5,808 nt of DNA from JAAYGD01 sp964609995 (GTDB lineage: Bacteria; Bacillota_I; Bacilli_A; RF39; UBA660). Numbering within the stretch: the stretch's first letter is position 1; every line of letters begins with the position of its first letter. Both the position numbers and the translations under genes were made by a program. The stretch covers positions 1 through 5,808 of the forward strand of contig CAZSTI010000031.1 in assembly GCA_964609995.1 (NCBI GenBank), written 5' to 3'. Under the pieces are notes generated by a model that was not told the DNA's origin, ran no database searches, and worked only from the letters and a program-made list of their open reading frames with translations. Of the stretch, positions 1-4,785 are shown one piece after another.

Positions 1-765
1 TTAGCGATGGCTGCGACTATTCCGGCAGATATTCTACAATTTTTTGGAATGTCATTAAGACTGGCGCAAGAATTATCATATTTATATGGTGCAGATGATT
101 TATGGAAAAATGGTCAAGTTGATGATGAAAAAGTTCAAAATCAATTAATATTATATTGTGGAGTTATGTTTGGAGTTTCTGGAGCTGTATCTGGTGTAAG
201 AGTATTATCTACTCAAGTAGCGAAAACAGCCTTAAAGAAGATACCGCAAAAAGCATTAACAAAGACTTTTTGGTATCCAATTATTAAGAAAACTTGTTCA
301 TTTGTAGGTTATACTCTAACAAAGAAAACTTTAGCAACTGGTGTTTCAAAAGCTATTCCAGTAATTGGCGGAGTAATATCAGGTACAATAAATTTTGCGT
401 CAATGATGCCAATGGCAAAAAGATTAAATCAAACATTAGACAAAGCTACATTTGAGTATAATGAAGAGGAATTTAATGAGGATATAGAATTATTAAGTAA
501 AGAAACAGGAGAAGTAAATGAAGAAGAAAAGAAAAACTTCGAGGAAATATTTAATGAAGGATTTAATAAGACAAAAGAAATAGTTACGGATGGGTTTAAT
601 AAAACAAAAGATGGTGTTGTAGATTTATTCTCAAAATTAAAGGTAAATGAAGAAAGTAAAAAAGATCCTATAGAGGAGATAAAGGAATACAAAGAATTAT
701 TAGATTTAGGTATTATAAATCAAGAAGAATTCGATAAAAAAAAGAAAGAATTATTAAATCTATAA
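1..765 (+). CDS. EcsC-like membrane-associated protein with C-terminal SHOCT motif (5' truncated by window)
   Basis: The frame is open from base 1 and the Met at base 7 has no ribosome binding site visible, so I treat this as the C-terminal part of a longer protein. Counting that Met as residue 1, residues 2-34 carry the IPAD...LAQELSYLYG pattern typical of an EcsC-like family common in Firmicutes and often (probably wrongly) annotated as 'bacteriochlorophyll 4-vinyl reductase'. Hydrophobic, glycine-rich stretches at about 48-65 and 112-135 (PVIGGVISG) suggest membrane association. Residues 150-215 are acidic and charged and include two adjacent 11-residue repeats, EGFNKTKEIVT and DGFNKTKDGVV (184-205). 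The last 33 residues (220-252) match a SHOCT motif: an E/K helix, the LLDLGIINQEEFDKKK turn, then KELL. Family function is not established; SHOCT motifs commonly sit at the C-termini of membrane-associated or oligomerising proteins. The family assignment is from memory of the sequence pattern. A hairpin and a terminator follow. Confidence 0.7.
   Translation, partial: LAMAATIPADILQFFGMSLRLAQELSYLYGADDLWKNGQVDDEKVQNQLILYCGVMFGVSGAVSGVRVLSTQVAKTALKKIPQKALTKTFWYPIIKKTCSFVGYTLTKKTLATGVSKAIPVIGGVISGTINFASMMPMAKRLNQTLDKATFEYNEEEFNEDIELLSKETGEVNEEEKKNFEEIFNEGFNKTKEIVTDGFNKTKDGVVDLFSKLKVNEESKKDPIEEIKEYKELLDLGIINQEEFDKKKKELLNL
556..621 (+). repeat. Two tandem 11-codon repeats in the acidic tail of the EcsC-like gene
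   Basis: Bases 556-588 and 589-621 encode EGFNKTKEIVT and DGFNKTKDGVV, which share GFNKTK and a similar hydrophobic spacing. An eleven-residue period is typical of amphipathic helices that lie on membranes or form right-handed coiled coils. This is most likely a local in-frame duplication in a helical linker between the membrane part and the SHOCT motif. Confidence 0.7.
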
Positions 766-786
766 GGGGAAGGATTTCGATTCAGT

Positions 787-825
787 TACTCCTCAAATAG
801 AATTAAAAAATTCTAAATTGGAGTA
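787..825 (+). other. Two-segment hairpin in the 3' region of the EcsC-like gene
   Basis: TACTCC (787-792) pairs with GGAGTA (820-825), and inside it TAGAATT (798-804) pairs with AATTCTA (809-815) around an AAAA loop. No U-tract follows, so it is not itself an intrinsic terminator. It is directly followed by the perfect 10-bp palindrome AGCAGCTGCT (825-834). It may be a 3'-UTR stabilising structure or the remains of something older. The function is unknown. Confidence 0.5.
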
Positions 826-863
826 GCAGCTGCTCAAGCGGTAATAAAACAAAAATAATAAAT

Positions 864-892
864 AAGATTGAGAATAATCTCAATCTTTTTTT
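864..892 (+). terminator. Intrinsic terminator, copy 1 of the AAGATTGAG family
   Basis: AAGATTGAGA (864-873) pairs perfectly with TCTCAATCTT (878-887) around the ATAA loop, and a run of seven T (886-892) closes it. It ends the transcript of the EcsC-like gene and lies only 6 bases before the -35 box of the ABC-F promoter. Very similar hairpins, with the same A-rich left flank, occur at 2803 and 3363. Confidence 0.92.
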
Positions 893-898
893 ATAAAC

Positions 899-927
899 TT
901 GACAGAAAAAACTTAGTATCATATAAT
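899..927 (+). promoter_or_regulatory. Perfect-consensus sigma-A promoter of the ABC-F transcription unit
   Basis: TTGACA (899-904) and TATAAT (922-927) are separated by exactly 17 bases (905-921), so both boxes and the spacing match the vegetative consensus. Transcription is expected to start near base 934, which leaves an untranslated leader of roughly 180 bases before the ABC-F start codon. The other promoters seen here lack a good -35 box. A constitutive strong promoter fits control by downstream attenuation and does not need a repressor. Confidence 0.9.
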
Positions 928-950
928 TTTGTTATTGAGGAGAGATGATT

Positions 951-995
951 ATGTTAAATTATTTTGAATACACAATCATGTATATTTTAGCATAG
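951..995 (+). CDS. Leader peptide of the ABC-F attenuator (14 codons)
   Basis: The short ORF reads MLNYFEYTIMYILA and stops with TAG at 993-995. It is preceded by GGAG (939-942) inside the purine run GAGGAGAG, 8 bases from this ATG. An in-frame ATG at 945 is too close to that site to be preferred. Its position right after a strong promoter, with a stop codon at the foot of the first hairpin of a terminator/antiterminator chain, is what one expects of a stalling leader peptide upstream of an ABC-F resistance gene (compare vmlR, msr and vga-type leaders). I do not recognise the peptide sequence itself. Which codon stalls the ribosome cannot be read directly. For the pairing logic to work, it should lie upstream of about codon 10. 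Confidence 0.75.
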   Translation: MLNYFEYTIMYILA

Positions 996-1034
996 TCATA
1001 CCTGACTAATAAAAATTCTATTAGCGGGTATGAC
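995..1034 (+). promoter_or_regulatory. Attenuator hairpin 1:2 (starts at the leader stop codon)
   Basis: GTCATACC (995-1002) pairs perfectly with GGTATGAC (1027-1034). An inner stem, CTAATA (1006-1011) with TATTAG (1019-1024), closes a 7-base loop. The 5' arm begins at the last base of the leader stop codon, so a ribosome finishing the leader would cover it. Its 3' arm is shared with the competing hairpin at 1024-1051. Confidence 0.75.
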
Positions 1035-1051
1035 AGTTTTGTCGTGCCTGC
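1024..1051 (+). promoter_or_regulatory. Competing attenuator hairpin 2:3
   Basis: GCGGGTATGAC (1024-1034) pairs with GTCGTGCCTGC (1041-1051) over 11 continuous positions, three of them G-U, around the loop AGTTTT. It uses the same bases as the 3' arm of the 995-1034 hairpin, so the two cannot coexist. It also uses part of segment 3, which is needed for the antiterminator pairing at 1047-1072. Confidence 0.65.
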
Positions 1052-1072
1052 ATCCTTACCAAATGGATGTGG
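1047..1072 (+). promoter_or_regulatory. Putative antiterminator hairpin 3:4
   Basis: CC, a bulged T, and GCATCC (1047-1055) pair with GGATGTGG (1065-1072) around a 9-base loop. This occupies the 5' half of the terminator stem (1065-1069), so it would block the terminator at 1058-1089. It in turn is blocked if segment 3 is held in the 1024-1051 hairpin. The assignment is by inspection only, and folding energies were not computed. Confidence 0.55.
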
Positions 1073-1089
1073 ACATCTATTTGGTTTTT
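1058..1089 (+). terminator. Regulatory intrinsic terminator upstream of the ABC-F gene
   Basis: ACCAAATGGATG (1058-1069) pairs with CATCTATTTGGT (1074-1085), 12 positions with one G-U, around the tetraloop TGGA, and TTTTT (1085-1089) follows at once. It lies inside the leader RNA 28 bases before the ABC-F start codon, where a simple end-of-gene terminator makes no sense. It is best read as the off-switch of an attenuator. A second ATTTGGTAA (1090-1098) can alternatively pair with TTACCAAAT (1056-1064). Confidence 0.8.
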
Positions 1090-1116
1090 ATTTGGTAAAA
1101 AGGAAGGTAACAGATT

Positions 1117-2718
1117 ATGATAGAGATAAGTTTAAACAATATAAATAAATCATTTGGTTTTAAAAATGTTTTAAATAATGTTAGTTTTGAAATTAAAACT
1201 GGCGAAAGAGTGTCTATAATAGGTGATAATGGATGTGGCAAAACTACTATACTTAATATAATTAATGGACTCGAAAATTATGATAGTGGAACATTGTCGA
1301 TTAGAAAAAACTCTAATATAGGGTATTTAACTCAACAACCAGAACTAATATATAAAGATGAAACTGTGAAAAACATACTATTTAAAAGCGATAGTAATTT
1401 ATTGGAAATATCAAAAAAAATGAAGAATTATGAAGAGAAAATGATAAATAATCCTAACGATATATCATTAATAAATAAGTATCTAAGTATTCAAGAAGAA
1501 TATATTAAATGTGGTGGATATGAGTTGGACACATTAATGGAAAAAGTTAGTTTTGGATTAAAAATAAGCGAATTATATAATCGTAGATTTAGCGATTTAT
1601 CTGGTGGTGAGCAAAAAAGAGTTATGCTTGCATCTTTAATTATAAAAAAATCAAATATATTAATTTTGGATGAACCAACAAATCATTTGGATATTGATAC
1701 TTTAGATTGGTTAGAACAATTCTTAAATAAATATAATGGTACCATATTAATGATATCGCATGATAGATATTTTTTAGATAAAGTATCTACTAAGACAATT
1801 CTAATTGAAAATGGGAAAGCAATAACTTTTAATGGAAACTATTCAAATTATTTAAGAGAAAATGATTTAAGAATAGAAAAAGAATTTCAAGATTACAAAG
1901 ATCAGCAAAAACAAATCGAAGCAATGAAAAAGAAGATTAAGCAGTTACAAGAATTTGGTAAATTAGCGTATCCAGGAGGAGAATCATTCTTTAAAAGAGC
2001 AGAAAACATTAGAAAAAGATTAGAAAGACTAGAATTAAAGGAAAAACCAGTAATAAAGAAAAAATTACCGATTAATTTAGTAAATGATACTAGATCTGGT
2101 AATGATGTATTAAATATTAATAATTATAATTTATTTATTGCGGGTAAATTATTAATAAAAAATATTAATTTAAGTATTAGGTATGGAGAAAAAATTTGTA
2201 TTATTGGTAATAATGGTTGTGGAAAATCTACTCTTATAAAACAAATATTAAATAATAATATTGAACAAATAAAAATAGGCTCAAATATTAAAATAGGATA
2301 TATTCCTCAACAAATATCTTTTACTGAAGACGTTCGAGTTTTAGAGTATGCAAGAAAATGCTTTATAGGAGAAGAGTCTCATTTAAGAAATACATTAGAT
2401 AAGTTTTACTTTCATGGTGATTTTGTGTTTAAAAAAGTTAATAAATTATCTGGAGGGGAAAAAGTAAGATTAAAATTATTTGAACTAATTCATAATAAAA
2501 GTAATTTTATTATATTAGATGAACCGACAAATCATTTGGATATTTATACAAAAGAAGTATTAGAAAAGGCCCTAGATGAATATAATGGTACAATAATATT
2601 TGTTTCTCATGATAGATATTTTATTAATAAGTTAGCCAATAAAATATTATATATTAATAATAATATTTTAACTGAATATATTGGTAATTATGATTATTTT
2701 ATGAATCATAAAATCTGA
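1117..2718 (+). CDS. ABC-F family ATPase, probable ribosomal (antibiotic resistance) protection protein
   Basis: The 533-residue protein has two ABC ATPase domains in one chain and no membrane segment, the ABC-F arrangement. Domain 1 has Walker A GDNGCGKTT (36-44), Q-loop near 73, signature LSGGEQ (161-166), Walker B ILILDEP (181-187) with catalytic E186, and H215. Domain 2 has GNNGCGKST (364-372), LSGGEK (444-449), FIILDEP (464-470) with E469, and H498. Both Walker B motifs run into the DEPTNHLD signature of ABC-F. Between them, about 245-315 is a charged helical hairpin (the P-site tRNA-interaction linker), with its tip near GKLAYPGGES (281-290). ABC-F proteins bind the ribosomal E site and displace or compensate for drugs or stalls at the peptidyl transferase centre. 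All catalytic residues are intact. AGGAAGG (1101-1107) lies 9 bases before the ATG. The leader peptide and attenuator upstream favour an antibiotic-induced resistance role over a housekeeping one such as EttA or Uup, but the drug class cannot be assigned. Confidence 0.93.
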   Translation: MIEISLNNINKSFGFKNVLNNVSFEIKTGERVSIIGDNGCGKTTILNIINGLENYDSGTLSIRKNSNIGYLTQQPELIYKDETVKNILFKSDSNLLEISKKMKNYEEKMINNPNDISLINKYLSIQEEYIKCGGYELDTLMEKVSFGLKISELYNRRFSDLSGGEQKRVMLASLIIKKSNILILDEPTNHLDIDTLDWLEQFLNKYNGTILMISHDRYFLDKVSTKTILIENGKAITFNGNYSNYLRENDLRIEKEFQDYKDQQKQIEAMKKKIKQLQEFGKLAYPGGESFFKRAENIRKRLERLELKEKPVIKKKLPINLVNDTRSGNDVLNINNYNLFIAGKLLIKNINLSIRYGEKICIIGNNGCGKSTLIKQILNNNIEQIKIGSNIKIGYIPQQISFTEDVRVLEYARKCFIGEESHLRNTLDKFYFHGDFVFKKVNKLSGGEKVRLKLFELIHNKSNFIILDEPTNHLDIYTKEVLEKALDEYNGTIIFVSHDRYFINKLANKILYINNNILTEYIGNYDYFMNHKI

Positions 2719-2802
2719 TATATATTTAGTTTATTTTGAAAATCAAATTAGTCCCTAATAGTACAGAAATACAAGTCACAATCAAAGCAAAAAATAATAA
2801 AT

Positions 2803-2829
2803 AAGGTTGAGAGTAATCTCAACCTTTTT
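2803..2829 (+). terminator. Intrinsic terminator, copy 2 of the AAGATTGAG family
   Basis: AAGGTTGAGA (2803-2812) pairs perfectly with TCTCAACCTT (2817-2826) around GTAA, ending in TTTTT (2825-2829). It closes the ABC-F transcript. The A-to-G change in the left arm is matched by T-to-C in the right arm relative to the copy at 864, so the stem has been kept by compensatory change. The preceding bases also match copy 1. Confidence 0.9.
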
Positions 2830-2877
2830 ACTTGCTCTCATGTAAACATATTGCGAGCATCTAGATTTTAAAACTCA

Positions 2878-2886
2878 TGTTATAAT
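2878..2886 (+). promoter_or_regulatory. Extended -10 promoter of the HEAT-like gene
   Basis: TGTTATAAT (2878-2886) is a perfect extended -10 element (TGn-TATAAT) without a recognisable -35 box at the right distance. It would start transcription near 2893, about 40 bases before the ATG. The sequence just upstream contains a small inverted repeat, TGCTC (2833-2837) and GAGCA (2855-2859), of unknown meaning. Confidence 0.6.
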
Positions 2887-2932
2887 AATAAAATAAACGA
2901 ATAGATAAATAGTAATTAATGGAGTTAATTAT

Positions 2933-3364
2933 ATGAAAGATAAAATAAACAAATTATATGATAAAGATGATAAAAATGCATATAATAGTTTGATTAAGTT
3001 AGAAATTGAAGTTGCTGAATCAAATGAATTGTACGATTGTTTTGATGAATTGCTTAGTATGTTAAATAATGATAAAACCTTTATTAGGGTTAGAGCATTT
3101 AGATTAATATGTGCTTTAGCAAAGTGTGATAAAGAAAATAAAATAGAAAGTAATTTGAATTTAATATTAAAAGAATTAGATGATAATACAAGTACATCAG
3201 TTAGACAATGTCTAAGTAAGTTAAATTTAATATTAATATATAAACCAAACTTATCAGATAAAGTTGAATTAAAATTAAAAGAATTAAATTTAAGTAAGTA
3301 TAAAGAGAGTATGCAATCATTATTAAAACGAGATATTGATTCAATAATAAAAAATAATAATTAA
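2933..3364 (+). CDS. Small HEAT-repeat-like protein (Firmicutes 'SufBD protein' type)
   Basis: This 143-residue, probably all-helical soluble protein has no signal peptide. Two units resemble each other in HEAT/ARM fashion. One is about 34-66, with NNDKTFIRVRAF at the helix turn. The other is about 72-104, with DDNTSTSVRQCL. In each an acidic turn is followed by V/I-R and a hydrophobic helix. A conserved-looking tail follows (LSKYKESMQSLLKRDID, 120-136). The overall pattern matches a family of roughly 140-residue proteins found in Clostridia and Bacilli that databases label 'SufBD protein'. It has none of the SufB/SufD beta-helix, so that name should not be taken as a role in Fe-S assembly. 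The helical solenoid suggests a protein-binding adaptor, with unknown partner. GGAG (2921-2924) is 8 bases before the ATG. The gene is monocistronic: its own promoter lies upstream, and a terminator begins within its stop codon. Confidence 0.8.
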   Translation: MKDKINKLYDKDDKNAYNSLIKLEIEVAESNELYDCFDELLSMLNNDKTFIRVRAFRLICALAKCDKENKIESNLNLILKELDDNTSTSVRQCLSKLNLILIYKPNLSDKVELKLKELNLSKYKESMQSLLKRDIDSIIKNNN

Positions 3365-3389
3365 GATTGAGAGTAAACTCAATCTTTTT
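3363..3389 (+). terminator. Intrinsic terminator, copy 3 of the AAGATTGAG family, overlapping the stop codon
   Basis: AAGATTGAG (3363-3371) pairs with CTCAATCTT (3378-3386) around AGTAAA, and TTTTT runs to 3389. The first two stem bases are the last two bases of the TAA stop codon of the HEAT-like gene. The loop differs from copies 1 and 2, but the stem core is the same as copy 1. Confidence 0.9.
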
Positions 3390-3390
3390 G

Positions 3391-3419
3391 TTGCTGCTAT
3401 TATATAAATTATATATAAT
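3391..3419 (+). promoter_or_regulatory. Possible promoter of the lipoprotein gene
   Basis: TTGCTG (3391-3396) and TATAAT (3414-3419) are 17 bases apart. The -10 is perfect but the -35 matches only its TTG. Initiation would fall near 3426, at the ribosome binding site itself, leaving a very short leader. An alternative -10, TATAAA at 3403-3408, would give a slightly longer one. Some promoter is needed because a terminator ends at 3389. Confidence 0.45.
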
Positions 3420-3435
3420 AGGATTAGGAGGAAAA

Positions 3436-3975
3436 ATGAAAAAAATAGTTTTATTATTTTTAGCACTATTTATGCTTGCTGGGTGTGATTTGTTTGAGAC
3501 TAATATACAAAAAGACAATGAAGATGAAACAAAAAATTTAATTGAAAACAAAATTTTGAGTGCAAAAGAATTATATGATTTGAATTTGAATTTTAAAAAG
3601 CCTGATGATGTTTATATAAAGGATAATTTTGAATATTGTAAAGGAGATCAACCAAATAATTATTCATGTGAAAATAATTATAAAGAATATACTACATATG
3701 AAGTGGATAATTCGGACTACTATCAAACAGCAAATGTGCTTTTCTCAAGTGCAGAAATTGATAATAGTAAACTTATTGTAAAATTTTATATCTACAATTG
3801 GGAACAGCAAGGAGATATATATTGTAATGGAGAAGAAAATACAAATGTAATTGATGGTAATAAAACTCAAAATGAATTAGCAAGAGAATTATGCGAACCA
3901 TATACATATACTTTTGACATAACAAAAGATACAAAAGATAATACTTATCAATATATATTTAATAATATAAAATAA
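3436..3975 (+). CDS. Lipoprotein of unknown function
   Basis: I place the start at ATG 3436, which has AGGAGG (3426-3431) in front. The same frame is open upstream to 3367, but that part lies in the preceding terminator. The 179-residue product begins MKK, then a hydrophobic stretch (4-13) and the lipobox LAGC with the acylated cysteine at 17. Asp follows at 18. It should be exported by Sec, lipidated and anchored on the outer face of the membrane. The mature part is acidic and rich in Asn and Tyr. It has four further cysteines, at 68, 78, 130 and 153, which could form two disulfides; the spacing 68/78 and 130/153 suggests pairs. Residues 85-125 and 155-177 alternate hydrophobic and polar residues like beta strands. 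I recognise no domain. It stands alone between terminators. Confidence 0.85.
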   Translation: MKKIVLLFLALFMLAGCDLFETNIQKDNEDETKNLIENKILSAKELYDLNLNFKKPDDVYIKDNFEYCKGDQPNNYSCENNYKEYTTYEVDNSDYYQTANVLFSSAEIDNSKLIVKFYIYNWEQQGDIYCNGEENTNVIDGNKTQNELARELCEPYTYTFDITKDTKDNTYQYIFNNIK

Positions 3976-4014
3976 TTAAAAGTTCTACTTATGTAGAACT
4001 TTTTTTGATATAAT
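3976..4014 (+). promoter_or_regulatory. Fused terminator-promoter module, copy A
   Basis: AAAGTTCTAC (3979-3988) pairs perfectly with GTAGAACTTT (3993-4002) around TTAT, followed by T through 4006: a good intrinsic terminator for the lipoprotein gene. The last T of that tract begins TGATATAAT (4006-4014), a perfect extended -10 promoter, which would start the transcript of the gene at 4035 near base 4021. There is no convincing -35 box. The 39 bases recur at 4722-4760 with two mismatches. Confidence 0.8.
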
Positions 4015-4034
4015 GATGAATAAGAGGCATTGTT

Positions 4035-4685
4035 ATGATTTTATATAGAACAAAACCATTAGATAATGAAGAAAAATTCGAAAAACAAACAGGATTAAAT
4101 ACATTTGATTATAATGATGAAAAAGAATATTATCATTTTTTTATATTACCTGAAAATGCTGAAGTATATAAGCATATTAAAACTCAAATGGAAAACAAAA
4201 CATATTATGTATTCAAATGTGATATTCCTTATGAATTAATAAAAAATAATTTTGGTGTTGGAATGTATAACTGGTATTATCCTCACAAAAAAACTCCTTT
4301 TTTAGAAGTAAGAATTAATAAAAATGATTTTAATGAAGGATTTATTTTAGAAAAAAGTCCAATAGTAAAAAAAGAATGGTTAAATGAAGAAATATATAAT
4401 AGATTTATGAAAGATTGTGTTGATTCGTTAAAACCAATTAATATTTTAAATTATGACCCACTTGAAGTTCAATTAAATAAAGAATTTAATTTTTTAGACT
4501 ATTTTACCAAAGAAGATTTAGAAAAAGAAAACATAGACACTTCAAATTATCCAAAACCAATAGATAAAAATATTATAAATTATTATAAAATGATGAATGA
4601 TAATGTAAATAAAAGAAATTTAATAAACAAATTAATTGACATAAAAGATAGACTTTTTAATAGTAAATCGCGACATGAAAAATAG
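4035..4685 (+). CDS. Protein of unknown function, possibly with an ADP-ribosyltransferase-like N-terminal part
   Basis: This 216-residue protein has no signal peptide or membrane segment. I do not recognise the family with confidence. The first ~110 residues look like a compact alpha/beta domain. It opens LYRT (3-6), continues YYHFF with a nearby NAEVY helix (32-45), YYVFKCDIPYELI (57-69), GVGMYNWYY (74-82) and the strand FLEVRI (89-94). An R near the N-terminus, an aromatic H-F-F strand and a late strand Glu (E91) are arranged loosely like the R/H-x-E triad of ADP-ribosyltransferase-like toxins or DUF3990-type proteins. This is only an analogy of layout. The C-terminal half is charged, Asn/Lys-rich and helical, ending in a basic tail. 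AGAGG (4023-4027) is 7 bases before the ATG. The gene sits alone between two copies of the same terminator-promoter module, and no antitoxin-sized partner is adjacent. Confidence 0.7.
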   Translation: MILYRTKPLDNEEKFEKQTGLNTFDYNDEKEYYHFFILPENAEVYKHIKTQMENKTYYVFKCDIPYELIKNNFGVGMYNWYYPHKKTPFLEVRINKNDFNEGFILEKSPIVKKEWLNEEIYNRFMKDCVDSLKPINILNYDPLEVQLNKEFNFLDYFTKEDLEKENIDTSNYPKPIDKNIINYYKMMNDNVNKRNLINKLIDIKDRLFNSKSRHEK

Positions 4686-4721
4686 AGAAATATATAGATA
4701 TTATAAATAATATAAAACTAC

Positions 4722-4760
4722 TTAAAAGTTCTACTAATGTATAACTTTTTTTGATATAAT
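4722..4760 (+). promoter_or_regulatory. Fused terminator-promoter module, copy B
   Basis: This matches the module at 3976-4014 at 37 of 39 bases. AAAGTT (4725-4730) pairs with AACTTT (4743-4748) and TAC (4732-4734) with GTA (4739-4741), but a C/T mismatch (4731/4742) weakens the stem compared with copy A. T runs through 4752, leading directly into TGATATAAT (4752-4760). It ends the gene at 4035-4685 and starts the thymidine kinase transcript near 4767. Confidence 0.75.
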
Positions 4761-4785
4761 TATAATTACAAATATAGGAGGTTTT

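Noticed and set aside
429..692. 87-residue open frame on the - strand
   Set aside because: Its Ser/Phe-rich composition is what the complement of a Glu/Lys-rich coding region gives. It has no ribosome binding site and lies inside the EcsC-like gene.
945..995. Leader peptide starting at ATG 945 (two residues longer)
   Set aside because: The ribosome binding site GGAG at 939-942 would be only 2 bases away. ATG 951 has normal spacing.
995..1098. Metabolite riboswitch or T-box upstream of the ABC-F gene
   Set aside because: No conserved riboswitch core or T-box motif is recognisable. A translated leader ORF with competing hairpins explains the region better.
2833..2859. Operator-like inverted repeat TGCTC...GAGCA upstream of the HEAT-like gene
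   Set aside because: The arms are only 5 bases with a 17-base gap and no second copy, so it is not distinguishable from chance in this sequence.
3367..3435. N-terminal extension of the lipoprotein frame starting with TTG at 3367
   Set aside because: It begins inside the terminator of the preceding gene and has no ribosome binding site. ATG 3436 has AGGAGG and starts a proper lipoprotein signal.
3201..3551. 116-residue open frame on the - strand
   Set aside because: It spans the end of the HEAT-like gene, a terminator and the lipoprotein start. Its Leu/Tyr/Ile-rich sequence is a by-product of AT-rich coding on the other strand.
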